A DNA stretch of 64,000 nt. It comes from Actinobacteria bacterium OV320 (GTDB taxonomy: Bacteria > Actinomycetota > Actinomycetes > Streptomycetales > Streptomycetaceae). Each line of letters starts with the position of its first letter. Position 1 is the stretch's first letter. A program made the translations under genes and the position numbers. The stretch covers positions 310,001-374,000 of the forward strand of contig LJCX01000001.1 of NCBI GenBank assembly GCA_001298545.1. Direction: 5' to 3'. The notes below the pieces were generated by a model, which saw only the letters and a list, made by a program, of their open reading frames with translations, did no database searches and was not told the origin of the DNA. Of the stretch, positions 16,367-24,170 are shown one piece after another.

Positions 16367-16464
16367 CGTCGAACCGCCGCGCCCGCGCCGGAAACGGTGT
16401 CGCCGGACCAGGTGCGAGGCGTACCGCGCGACGGCCCGGCCGACATCAGTATCGAGAGGATCCG

Positions 16465-17244
16465 GTGACGGTGATGTCCGACCTGTTCGACTACGACGCG
16501 GAACTGCGCCTGCACAACGAGGTCTTCCGCGCCGCCGCCCAAGTCGGCTCTCACGACCGGGTGCTCGACATCGGCTGCGGCACCGGCCGGTCCACGCGCG
16601 AGGCCGCCCGCGCCGCCGTCGACGGAAGCGCGCTGGGCGTCGATCTGTCCGCACCCATGCTCGAACGGGCCCGCCGGCTCAGCGACGACCAGGGACTGGC
16701 CAACGTCACCTTCCAGCAGGCGGACGCGCAGGTCCACCCCTTCCCACCGGAGCGTTTCGACCTCGGTATCAGCAGGTTCGGGACGATGTTCTTCGCCGAC
16801 CCGGTCGCCGCGTTCGCCAACATCGGGCGGGCTCTGCGCCCCGCGGCGCGCCTGGTGCTGCTGGTCTGGCAGGAGCGCGACCGCAACGAGTGGGCCACCG
16901 CGATCCGCCGGAGCCTCACCGCCGCATCGGCCACACCCCACGGACCGAACCCGTTCTCACTCGCCGACCCGACCGTCACGGAAGGCATCCTGACGGCGGC
17001 CGGCTTCGCGGAAGTCGGCTTCACCGACGTGCGCGAGCCCGTCTACTACGGCCCCGACAACGCCACCGCCTTCGATGCCGTGCTCCGCCTGTGGGAAGTC
17101 AAAGACCTGTTGGCCGACCTCGACGACGTGGCGGCCGAGCAGGCACGCGCGCGGCTGCGCACCACCCTCGACGCCCACCACACCGACGGTGGCGTGTACT
17201 TCGACTCGCGTGCGTGGATCGTCACGGCTCGCCGCCGTCACTGA
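16465..17244 (+). CDS. Class I SAM-dependent methyltransferase
   Basis: A 259-residue protein. Motif I LDIGCGTGRSTRE (about 37-49), the acidic loop GVDLSAPML, the adenine-site QQADAQVHPFPPERFDLGISRFG and a later VLLVWQERDRNEW place it among Rossmann-fold small-molecule methyltransferases of the UbiE/COQ5-like type. The GTG at 16465 has GAGAGGA four bases upstream; GTG 16471 and ATG 16474 in the same frame are alternatives. It follows the hydrolase by 98 bases on the same strand and may be controlled by the same LysR protein. Substrate cannot be predicted. Confidence 0.82.
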   Translation: MTVMSDLFDYDAELRLHNEVFRAAAQVGSHDRVLDIGCGTGRSTREAARAAVDGSALGVDLSAPMLERARRLSDDQGLANVTFQQADAQVHPFPPERFDLGISRFGTMFFADPVAAFANIGRALRPAARLVLLVWQERDRNEWATAIRRSLTAASATPHGPNPFSLADPTVTEGILTAAGFAEVGFTDVREPVYYGPDNATAFDAVLRLWEVKDLLADLDDVAAEQARARLRTTLDAHHTDGGVYFDSRAWIVTARRRH

Positions 17245-17287
17245 CCACCGCGGGACCACGTCGGCGGACCGCTCTGCCCGGTGGTCA
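17242..17287. terminator. Inverted repeat between convergent genes
   Basis: TGACCACCG (17242-17250, containing the methyltransferase stop) pairs perfectly with CGGTGGTCA (17279-17287). The 28-base loop is GC-rich and may fold further. Probably a bidirectional terminator. Confidence 0.5.
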
Positions 17288-17289
17288 CG

Positions 17290-17943
17290 CTAGTCGGGCC
17301 CGGTCCAGTCGAAGGTGATGTGCTTGCTGGAGCGGCCTTCGCGGCTCCAGAGGAAGCCGTGGGCATCGGCGCGGTCCACCGTCGAGCGGCCCCAGGTAGC
17401 GACCTGGCCCGGTCCGGTCTCCGCACCGGGCAGGTTGGTCGACTGGACGCGCGCACCCTCCGGGGTCGTTGGTCCCGTGAGCGCGACCGCGCTCGCCTCG
17501 ACCCGGTCCGGCACCACGGCCCGCCAGCTCGCGAGGTCGTCGGCGACCTCGATCTCGATGGGGGCGAACTCCATGCCACGCATCTCGGCGCCCATCATGC
17601 TCACCATCTCGGCGGGCCAACTGCCCGCCTGCCCACCGAAGATCATCTGAAGCGCCTCGCGCTGGGGGTCGTCGGCGCGCTCGTCGACGAAGACCGCGGC
17701 GTACGTGTCCGTGTGCTCGGCCCAGATGTTGCCGACGAACGAGGCCACCATCAGCACGTTCAGGCCGTCCAGCCGTACGTCACCGTAGCGGCCCTCGCGG
17801 ATGTGCCAGGCCAGGATGCCGTCGCAATCGCCGTGGGTGGGCAGCTGAGCGAACGAGCAGGGGCAGGGCACGTCGCACTTGCAGGTGTCGAACCAGTCGC
17901 CCGCCGCGTGCCACCGGGGAACGGTCGCCGTCGTCTCGGACAT
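17290..17943 (-). CDS. DUF1326 family protein
   Basis: A 217-residue protein. The N-terminal WFDTCKCDVPCPC contains four Cys (21, 23, 27, 29) in a CxCx3CxC arrangement that looks like a metal site. The rest matches the DUF1326 pattern, with DGILAWHIREGRYGDVRLDGLNV and a C-terminal beta region. GGAGG seven bases before 17943 fixes the start. It is divergent from a DUF2182 membrane protein at 18143, and these two families are neighbours in many genomes, so they probably act together, perhaps in metal handling (inference). No signal peptide is seen, so the Cys motif is cytoplasmic unless it moves with its partner. Confidence 0.82.
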   Translation of the reverse strand: MSETTATVPRWHAAGDWFDTCKCDVPCPCSFAQLPTHGDCDGILAWHIREGRYGDVRLDGLNVLMVASFVGNIWAEHTDTYAAVFVDERADDPQREALQMIFGGQAGSWPAEMVSMMGAEMRGMEFAPIEIEVADDLASWRAVVPDRVEASAVALTGPTTPEGARVQSTNLPGAETGPGQVATWGRSTVDRADAHGFLWSREGRSSKHITFDWTGPD

Positions 17944-18142
17944 CTCCCTGCCTCCTCGTGACCGTGCCGGGACGTCGGTCTCGGGAGGACGGCAGAGCCC
18001 CCGGGGGCCATCGCCGGCCCACGCCCGGGTCGTACAGGTATCCACCCCCATTGTCCCACCGCAGGGGTCACAGGGAGGAGGTGTTCTCCGCGTACATGCT
18101 CTCCCGCGCGCAGGCGCAGATCCGCCGTGATGTGCTGGAGGT

Positions 18143-18970
18143 GTGCGCCTCGACCGGAAGGCCCTGTCACCCCCTCTGCGTCCGGCAAATCTGCTGTCGG
18201 CCCGGCAGCTTGCGTTCGCCTGGTCCGTGATGGCGTCGATCGCTCTCCTCGCCTGGGTGCTGGTGGTCGATCAGGCCCGTGACATGGGGGTCGAGCCGGG
18301 AACCATGGGAATGGGCGTCCCGCTGTTCCTGCTGCTGTGGCTGGTCATGATGATCGCCATGATGTTCCCGTCGGTGGCCCCGGTGGCCCTCACCTGGGCG
18401 CGGGCCATCGGGCGCCAGTCGCCGACGGGAGTCGTGCGGGTGGCCCGTACCGCCCAGTTCGCCGGCGGTTACCTGCTCGCCTGGACGGCCTTCGGCCTGA
18501 TCGCCTACGGGCTCCTCGCGTGGACCGGGGCCCTGGTGGACGAGCACCCGGGCGCCGGGCGCTGGATCGGCGCCGGGGCCTTCCTGGTCGCCGGGCTGTA
18601 CCAGTTCGGCCCGTGGAAGGACCTCTGCCTTCGGCACTGCCGGAGCCCGATGGGCCAGCTCGTGAGGTACGCGGGCTTCCGGCCCCGGGCCCGCGATCTC
18701 CGGGTCGGGGCGCACCACGGGGCGTACTGCGTGGGCTGCTGCTGGGGGCTGATGATCGTGCTCGTCCCGCTGGGCGTCATGAACGTCCTGGCGATGGCCG
18801 CAGTGGCCGTGGTGATCTTCGTGGAGAAGCTCTGGCGGCTGGGCCCCGTCTTCTCGCAGGTCGTCGGGGTCGCCTTCCTCGTACTCGCGGTACTGAGCCT
18901 GTTCCGGCCCTGGCTGCTGCCGGGCCTGCTCCCGCCGAAGTCGCCCATGACGGACATGCTCCGCCCCTAG
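18143..18970 (+). CDS. DUF2182 family integral membrane protein
   Basis: A 275-residue membrane protein with about seven hydrophobic segments, of a family annotated as predicted metal-binding. Landmarks are WLVMMIAMMFPSVAPVAL (family core), GLYQFGPWKDLCLRHCRSP and HHGAYCVGCCWGLM, the last two supplying five Cys in Cys-rich loops that, with His residues, could bind a metal. The frame starts at GTG 18143 immediately after GGAGG, an awkward spacing; ATG 18230 is a shorter alternative. The partner DUF1326 gene is divergent. Its stop overlaps that of the next gene on the other strand. Confidence 0.8.
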   Translation: MRLDRKALSPPLRPANLLSARQLAFAWSVMASIALLAWVLVVDQARDMGVEPGTMGMGVPLFLLLWLVMMIAMMFPSVAPVALTWARAIGRQSPTGVVRVARTAQFAGGYLLAWTAFGLIAYGLLAWTGALVDEHPGAGRWIGAGAFLVAGLYQFGPWKDLCLRHCRSPMGQLVRYAGFRPRARDLRVGAHHGAYCVGCCWGLMIVLVPLGVMNVLAMAAVAVVIFVEKLWRLGPVFSQVVGVAFLVLAVLSLFRPWLLPGLLPPKSPMTDMLRP

Positions 18971-19473
18971 TCCCCGCCCGCGTCGAAGTCCCCGGCGTCG
19001 GGGACGTCCGGGCCGTCCGGCGGGCCGGCCCCGTCGTGGGCGGGGCGCACCGAGGGAGCGAGGGCCGTCACGGCGACGAGGCCGGCGAACGAGGCCAGCA
19101 TCAGCGCCGTCGTCGAAGCGAGCACCGCCTCCATCGGGACACCGGTCCGACCGAGTGCGCCCAGGGTGATCATGGCGGGGGATACGAGGAAGATCCCGCT
19201 GAAGCAGGCGGCGGACACCGTCACGCTCTGGTGATCGTCCACCAGCTGCGCCGACCCGGCCCCTGTTCCCGGCCACAGGACCCCCAGCACCGAAACCGCT
19301 TCGAACGCGAAACAGATCACGTGCACGTCGACGACGCTGCCGAGCGTCACGCCCTGCCGGATCAGGTACCAGACTCCCGCCAGAGCGCAGAGCCAGTACG
19401 CCGCACCGGCCCCCACCACCCACACCCGGCGGGACACCCCATGTTCGATGAGGTACTCGACTCTGGTGCGCAT
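18967..19473 (-). CDS. Small four-helix membrane protein, unknown function
   Basis: 168 residues with about four hydrophobic segments (roughly 17-37, 45-65, 80-105, 118-140) and an acidic, Pro/Gly/Asp-rich tail. No family recognised. GGGGG five bases before ATG 19473 supports the start. Its stop codon shares the sequence CTAG with the stop of the convergent DUF2182 gene. It lies 92 bases downstream of the FtsX-type gene on the same strand and could be the last gene of that operon. Confidence 0.6.
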   Translation of the reverse strand: MRTRVEYLIEHGVSRRVWVVGAGAAYWLCALAGVWYLIRQGVTLGSVVDVHVICFAFEAVSVLGVLWPGTGAGSAQLVDDHQSVTVSAACFSGIFLVSPAMITLGALGRTGVPMEAVLASTTALMLASFAGLVAVTALAPSVRPAHDGAGPPDGPDVPDAGDFDAGGD

Positions 19474-19565
19474 GCGTCCCCCCGGTCGTCCGCCACCCCG
19501 GTACACGTCATGCCCGGTGCCGGGTGGTCTCAAAGGCGGCCGGGTTCCCCGGCCTCCTCCGCGGG

Positions 19566-21860
19566 CTACGCCACCGCGCTCATCGTGTCCGCGAGGCGGC
19601 GCCGGGAGGCGCGGGTCGCCGGCAGCGCGGCGAGTGCCACGGCCCCCAGCAACGCCGTCACGCCGAACGCGGTCAGTGCGACGGGGGACGGAGCCTGTGC
19701 TATTCCGGCTCCGATGCCGCTCGACCGGCCCTGGGCGTCGATCAACCAGGAGGAGAGGGGCAGGCCCACCGCCATGGCCACGGCGACCGCGGCCCCTACG
19801 GTGCACCCCGTGGCCGTGACGGTGATCGCGGTGATCTGCCGTGGCGACAGGCCGATCGCCTTGAAGGCGAGCAGATCCCGTTCGCTCTCACGCAGCGCAC
19901 CGCCGATGCTGGTCAGCAGATCGACGAGCCCGATGAGCGCCAGGACGCCGAGCAGGCCGACGACGACACTGCGCAGGGGCGACAGACCGTCGGCGGGGTT
20001 CGTCACGGTGTGCACGTCCAGCTGTCCGCGCCCGGCCGCGGCGCTCAGCTCGGCGGCGACGCGGTGCGGATCCGCGCCGTTCCGCAGCCGGACCTGGTAC
20101 AGCGTCGGCCGGAGTTCGGCGTCGTTCTCCCGGAGGGTGTCGAGCGACGTGGAGATGACCCGGCCGGCGTTCTCCGGCTCGATGCTGCGGCCCACGATGT
20201 GCAGGATCTGGGGCCGGCCGCTCACCGTCATGCGCACCCAGTCGCCGACCCGGACATCCAGCAGGTCCAGCAGTCCCTGCCCGGCCACCGCCTCGTCAAA
20301 GCCGTGCGCGGGGCGGCCCTCTGCCAGCGTGTAGGGGTACGGATCCGTACGGGTGCCGAGACCGCGCAGGGCGATCGTCGCCGTCTGGCCCGGCACCAGG
20401 GCCGCCACCTCGACACCCGGATAGGCGGCGGCGACCTCGGGACGCCGTGCCAGCAGCTCCCGGGTCGCGGCGTCGCTCAGGCCGTCGTCGGCGCGGACGG
20501 TGAGCGCTGCCGCCAGCCCCATCTCCTGCGGTGCGCGGTGGAAGCGGTCGATGGTCGTCCACGCGCTCATCGCCACCACGATCAGCGTCAGCGGCAGCGC
20601 GAGGCGGACGATCGTGGCCAGTGAACGCGGGCGACGCGTGAACGCCTTGTGCCAGCCGAGAACCAGCGCGGGCGGCAGCCGCAGGCCGAGCGCGCGACGC
20701 GCCACGCCCGACAGTCGCCCCCCGGCCGGGCCTGCGGTCCGCGGCACCGGAACCGGCGGCACCCGCCCCGCCCGCCAGGCCGCGAGCCCGGTGGTCGCGC
20801 CGATGAACAGCACCACTCCCACCGGCACCACGACCAGGGTCGCCGCGTGTCCCGGCAGCCCCTGCCACACCCCGACCGCGTCCCCCAGCCGCCCCGGCAG
20901 CCGACTGCCCAGCGCCTGGGTGAGCCCCGCCGCGGCCACGGCGCCCAGCAGCGCGTAGGCGAGATGCTGCAACAGGAAGACCCGCATGACCTGGCCCGGT
21001 GTGAAACCGATCGCCTTGAGGATCGAGATGTCCCGCAGATGCCCTCGGATGCGGGTGCCGATGGCCCCGTGCACGGCGAGTCCGGCGGCGACGAGCGCGC
21101 CGAGACCGAACAGGCCGAGTATCTGGCCGAGCAGCCGGTCGTCGCCCTGCGCCTCGGCTCGCGCCTGCTGCCAGGTGGCGACCTCGCGCACGGCGCCGGC
21201 GCCGAGCACGGTGACGGCGCGCTGGACGGCGTAGTCGGTGTCCCCGGGATCCGTCAGACGCAGCCCGATCACCTGGCCGCGGTCGGTGCCCGTGCGCGGC
21301 ACGGTGGACGGCAGCGCCCAGGCCAGTCCCGGCTGCTCACCCTGCCGGTAGTGCGGCTCGGGGCTGTCGGCGACGCCGAGGACGGTCAGCGTCGCGGCAC
21401 CGCCCGGCAGGGTGAGCACATCTCCGGGCTCGGCCAGCAGCGACCGGGCGAGGCTGCTCTCCAGCACCACACCGTCGGGCCTGCCCGGGTCGAGCCAGCG
21501 GCCGGAGACGAGCAGGGGCCGTCCGACCGCGGGTCGCTCGGTGGTGCCACGCAGCTCGACCGAGGCGCGGGCGCCGCGGGAGGCGACCGTGGTGGAAGCG
21601 GTGGGGTAGGGGCCGGCGACGGACTCGACGCCGGCCAGCCCGGCGAGCCTCGCCGTATCGGCCGAGGGACCGGTGTGGATCGACACGTGTGCGCCACGGG
21701 ACTGGGTGAAGACCCGTTCCCAAGGGTTCGTCGCGTACCCGAAGAGCGCCGCCGCCAGCAGCAGGGAGGTGACGACGCCGACGGTGGCGAGCACCAGGAA
21801 CAGCGCCTCACCGCGATGCGTCCGCAGGTCCGAGTGCGCCCAGCGCAGCGTGGCTCGCAT
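19566..21860 (-). CDS. FtsX-like ABC transporter permease
   Basis: A 764-residue permease of the MacB/FtsX type: an N-terminal membrane segment (about 18-42), a large extracytoplasmic domain, a three-helix FtsX block around 245-390 that contains RDISILKAIGFTPGQVMRVF, a second outer domain, and a second FtsX block at the C-terminus with ERDLLAFKAIGLSPRQITAI. The repeated (K/A)IG(F/L)(T/S)P.Q motifs are the coupling helices to the ATPase. It starts three bases after the ATPase stop, so the two form one transporter, likely for efflux of a peptide, lipid or antibiotic. A PadR regulator appears to have headed the operon before the TnpB insertion. Confidence 0.9.
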   Translation of the reverse strand: MRATLRWAHSDLRTHRGEALFLVLATVGVVTSLLLAAALFGYATNPWERVFTQSRGAHVSIHTGPSADTARLAGLAGVESVAGPYPTASTTVASRGARASVELRGTTERPAVGRPLLVSGRWLDPGRPDGVVLESSLARSLLAEPGDVLTLPGGAATLTVLGVADSPEPHYRQGEQPGLAWALPSTVPRTGTDRGQVIGLRLTDPGDTDYAVQRAVTVLGAGAVREVATWQQARAEAQGDDRLLGQILGLFGLGALVAAGLAVHGAIGTRIRGHLRDISILKAIGFTPGQVMRVFLLQHLAYALLGAVAAAGLTQALGSRLPGRLGDAVGVWQGLPGHAATLVVVPVGVVLFIGATTGLAAWRAGRVPPVPVPRTAGPAGGRLSGVARRALGLRLPPALVLGWHKAFTRRPRSLATIVRLALPLTLIVVAMSAWTTIDRFHRAPQEMGLAAALTVRADDGLSDAATRELLARRPEVAAAYPGVEVAALVPGQTATIALRGLGTRTDPYPYTLAEGRPAHGFDEAVAGQGLLDLLDVRVGDWVRMTVSGRPQILHIVGRSIEPENAGRVISTSLDTLRENDAELRPTLYQVRLRNGADPHRVAAELSAAAGRGQLDVHTVTNPADGLSPLRSVVVGLLGVLALIGLVDLLTSIGGALRESERDLLAFKAIGLSPRQITAITVTATGCTVGAAVAVAMAVGLPLSSWLIDAQGRSSGIGAGIAQAPSPVALTAFGVTALLGAVALAALPATRASRRRLADTMSAVA

Positions 21861-21863
21861 GGG

Positions 21864-22613
21864 TCAGTCCTTCAGTTCCAGCACCGCGGATATCCCCTTG
21901 CGGGGGGACGGCGTGGCGTCGAGCGTCGCGTCGTCGGCGATCCGCCCGTCGAAGAAGCTGATCACCCGGTCCGCGGTGCTCGCCATGCGCGCGTCATGGG
22001 TGACCAGGAGGATGGTCTGGCCGCGCCGGTGGAACCGGGACAGCAGCCGGGTCACCTCGCGGGTGCCCTTGCTGTCGAGGCTGCCCGCGGGCTCGTCCGC
22101 GAGCAGCAGGGGCGGATGGTTCACCAGGGCCCGGGCCAGCGCCACCCGCTGCTGTTCGCCGCCGGACAGCTCACCGGGCATGCTCCGCTCCTTGCCGGTC
22201 AGGCCGAGCTCGGCCAGCAGCTCCTCCCGTTCCGCGCGGGCCCGCTTGGGGGAGACCCCGGCCAGCAGCGCGGGCAGCTCGACGTTGTCGGCGACGGACA
22301 GGTTGGAGACCAGGTTGAAGAACTGGAAGACGACGCCGATCCGGCGTCGGCGCGCCACGGCCCACTGCGCCTCGCTGTAGCCGTCCGTGCACACGCCGTC
22401 CAGCCAGATGCTGCCGCTGTCCGGCCGCTGCAGGCCGCCGAGCAGATGCAGCAGCGTCGACTTCCCGGCGCCGGACGGACCGGTGACGGCCACGAACTCG
22501 CCCTGCCGCACGCAAAGGTCCACCCCGCGCACGGCATGGGCGGGAGCGCCCTCGCCGTGGTGGGTCTTCACGAGACCCTCGGCCCGCAGCGCAGGAGTGG
22601 GTGTGTCTTTCAC
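21864..22613 (-). CDS. ABC transporter ATP-binding protein (LolD/MacB type)
   Basis: A 249-residue ATPase with Walker A GPSGAGKST (45-53), a Q-loop in VFQFFNLVSNLSVADNVELP, signature LSGGEQQRVALARAL, Walker B LLLADEPAGSLDS and H-loop VTHD. The family partners FtsX-type permeases, here encoded just downstream. It starts at GTG 22613 with GGAGG six bases upstream. A hairpin that probably marks the left end of the TnpB element lies only about 18 bases upstream of the start, so the insertion has separated this gene from its original promoter or leader. Confidence 0.93.
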   Translation of the reverse strand: MKDTPTPALRAEGLVKTHHGEGAPAHAVRGVDLCVRQGEFVAVTGPSGAGKSTLLHLLGGLQRPDSGSIWLDGVCTDGYSEAQWAVARRRRIGVVFQFFNLVSNLSVADNVELPALLAGVSPKRARAEREELLAELGLTGKERSMPGELSGGEQQRVALARALVNHPPLLLADEPAGSLDSKGTREVTRLLSRFHRRGQTILLVTHDARMASTADRVISFFDGRIADDATLDATPSPRKGISAVLELKD

Positions 22614-22631
22614 CGAAGTCCTCCGTGGATG

Positions 22632-22654
22632 CCCCAGGGGCTTTCAGGCTGGGG
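22632..22654. repeat. Left-end hairpin of the TnpB element
   Basis: CCCCAG pairs with CTGGGG across an 11-base loop, directly after TGGAT. It could equally be a terminator for the minus-strand RHH gene, whose stop lies about 50 bases away. Confidence 0.45.
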
Positions 22655-22706
22655 AGAGATCGGATTCCTGCGGAGCAGGGAAGAGAAAGGGCGGGGCGAA
22701 TCGCCG

Positions 22707-22868
22707 TCAGGATGTTTCGGCGTTCGCTGCGGAGGCACGGTACTCGCCCTCGATGCGGTGGATGATCTCGGAGTTGAGTGATCGCCGGTTGGCTTTGGCC
22801 TGTGCCGTGAGCCAGGCGTGGAGGTCGGCGGGCAGCCGGAGAGTGATCCGGGTTTCTTCACGATCCAT
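22707..22868 (-). CDS. Arc-type ribbon-helix-helix DNA-binding protein
   Basis: 53 residues. EETRITLRLPADLHAWL then AQAKANRRSLNSEIIHRIE is a full ribbon-helix-helix unit: a beta strand with alternating Thr/Arg/Leu, helix A, and helix B with SLNSEII, as in Arc and antitoxin repressors. ATG 22868 is chosen because the family begins a few residues before the strand. It is divergent from tnpB with only 29 bases between the two start codons, so it very probably binds that gap and controls tnpB and itself. No toxin gene is adjacent. Longer upstream readings in this frame overlap tnpB and are shadows. Confidence 0.75.
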   Translation of the reverse strand: MDREETRITLRLPADLHAWLTAQAKANRRSLNSEIIHRIEGEYRASAANAETS

Positions 22869-22888
22869 GCCTCGCAGCGTAGTGGTAC

Positions 22889-22897
22889 GGTGACACC
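22889..22897. promoter_or_regulatory. Candidate RHH operator over the tnpB start
   Basis: GGTGACACC is a perfect inverted repeat of GGTG/CACC around one base, ending at the base before the tnpB ATG. TACGGT (22886-22891) could be a -10 giving a leaderless tnpB mRNA, so a protein bound here would block both transcription and initiation. Confidence 0.4.
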
Positions 22898-24100
22898 ATG
22901 GCGACACCAGATGGGGCTGGAGGGGTCGGGCACGCCCGGTACACCTACCGGCTCCGAGTGTCGGCCACCGCGCTTGCCCGCCTGGATGCCGAGTGGGCGC
23001 GCTGCCGCTGGGTGTGGAACGAGTGCGTGGCCATGTCCCGCAAGGTTCACAGCCTGAACAGGAATGCCGCCGAGAAGGTGACGTGCGGTCCGGCGCGGCT
23101 GGACAAGCTGCTGACTGACGCCCGTGGCGCGATGGGATGGCTGCGCCAGGGCAGCTCGGTACCGCAGCAGCAGATGATCCGGGACTTCGCGAGGTCCCGT
23201 GCCAAGGCACTCAAAGACCTCAATGCCAAACTGCCGGTGCGACAGCGCGCCGGGATGCCTCGCATCAAGCGCAAGCGCGAGGCGCTGCCCTCGATGAACT
23301 ACACGCGGCGCGGCTTCCGCCTCAAGGACGGCCGCCTGCACTTGGCCGGCAACATCGTCCTGACCGTGGTGTGGTCCCGCGACCTGCCCGCCGACCCGAC
23401 TTCGGTCCGCGTGCACCGGGACAGCCTGGGCCACTGGTATGCCTCGTTCGTCGTGGAGATCAGCACCAACCCGCTGCCCGCCACGGGACGCGTGATTGGC
23501 ATCGACTGGGGTGTGAAGGAGACCGCTACCACCACCAGCGCCGCCCACGACCTGCCCCACCCGCAGCACGGCAAGACCGCCGCAGCGAAGCTGGCTCGCT
23601 ACCAGAAAATGATGGCCCGCCGCCGAGCGCCGAAGAATAGGCCTGACACAAGTGGCTATCGCAAGGCCCGCAACGCGGCGGCGAAGGTCTCCAAGAAGAT
23701 CGCCCGACAGCGCCAGGACACTGGCCGCAAGTGGGCCAAGGCCCTGGTTCGCGACCATGACGCCCTGGCAGTGGAGGACTTCCGTCCTAAATTCCTTGCC
23801 AGATCCACAATGGCCCGCGCGGCTTCGGATGCGGCCATCAGCGCCACCAAGAACGCGCTGCTCGAGATGGCTCGCAAGCACGGACGTATCGTGCACTTGG
23901 TCAACCCTGTTCACACCACCATGGACTGCGCACGTTGCGGAACGAGAACCAAGCACGCGCTGCCCCTCTCCGAACGAACGTATACGTGTACCGCGTGCGG
24001 AGCCGTCTCCTCGAGGGATAAGAACTCCGCCCGTGTGATGATCATCCGGGCTGGTCTCAACCCGGCTAGTGCTGATCTTGTAAGCCCCGCCACCTGCTAG
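22898..24100 (+). CDS. tnpB: TnpB, RNA-guided RuvC-like nuclease of IS605 family
   Basis: 400 residues, typical TnpB length. The split RuvC site is intact: Asp203 in GIDWGVKET, Glu294 in LAVEDFRPKFL and Asp374 in SRDKNSARV. The zinc finger between the second and third has Cys344 and Cys347 (CARC) and Cys364 and Cys367 (CTAC). Homologues cut DNA next to a short target-adjacent motif under guidance of an RNA made from their own 3' end, which favours retention of the element at its site. Conserved catalysis here suggests a functional nuclease. No ribosome site precedes ATG 22898. An RHH repressor is divergent, an unusual accessory. Confidence 0.93.
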   Translation: MATPDGAGGVGHARYTYRLRVSATALARLDAEWARCRWVWNECVAMSRKVHSLNRNAAEKVTCGPARLDKLLTDARGAMGWLRQGSSVPQQQMIRDFARSRAKALKDLNAKLPVRQRAGMPRIKRKREALPSMNYTRRGFRLKDGRLHLAGNIVLTVVWSRDLPADPTSVRVHRDSLGHWYASFVVEISTNPLPATGRVIGIDWGVKETATTTSAAHDLPHPQHGKTAAAKLARYQKMMARRRAPKNRPDTSGYRKARNAAAKVSKKIARQRQDTGRKWAKALVRDHDALAVEDFRPKFLARSTMARAASDAAISATKNALLEMARKHGRIVHLVNPVHTTMDCARCGTRTKHALPLSERTYTCTACGAVSSRDKNSARVMIIRAGLNPASADLVSPATC

Positions 24101-24170
24101 GTGGAAGGCGAAGTGAGCTAGGAATCCCCCTCTGCCGGAGGGGGAGGGGTCAATCCGGCTCCTCCAGTTC
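24040..24170 (+). ncRNA. Predicted TnpB guide RNA (reRNA/omegaRNA)
   Basis: In this family the guide RNA overlaps the end of tnpB, runs through the right-end hairpin and uses the first 16-20 bases beyond the element as guide. Here the hairpin CCCCCTC/GAGGGGG with a 5-base loop lies at 24126-24144, the element ends with TCAA at 24153, and the guide would begin TCCGGCTCCTCC at 24154, which is the 3' end of the padR gene. The 5' limit given is approximate. Confidence 0.45.

Larger units (their letters stand above)
22631..24153 (+). mobile_element. IS200/IS605-type TnpB-only element with ribbon-helix-helix passenger
   Basis: The unit holds tnpB on the plus strand, a divergent small RHH gene, a hairpin near the left boundary (22632-22654) and a right-end hairpin (24126-24144) followed by TCAA at 24150-24153, the right cleavage tetranucleotide known from IS608-type elements. 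TGGAT at 22626-22630 sits where a target-adjacent motif such as TTGAT would be; the left boundary is therefore tentative. There is no tnpA (Y1 transposase), so the element cannot move by itself. It lies between PadR and its probable ABC-transporter target operon. Confidence 0.7.
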
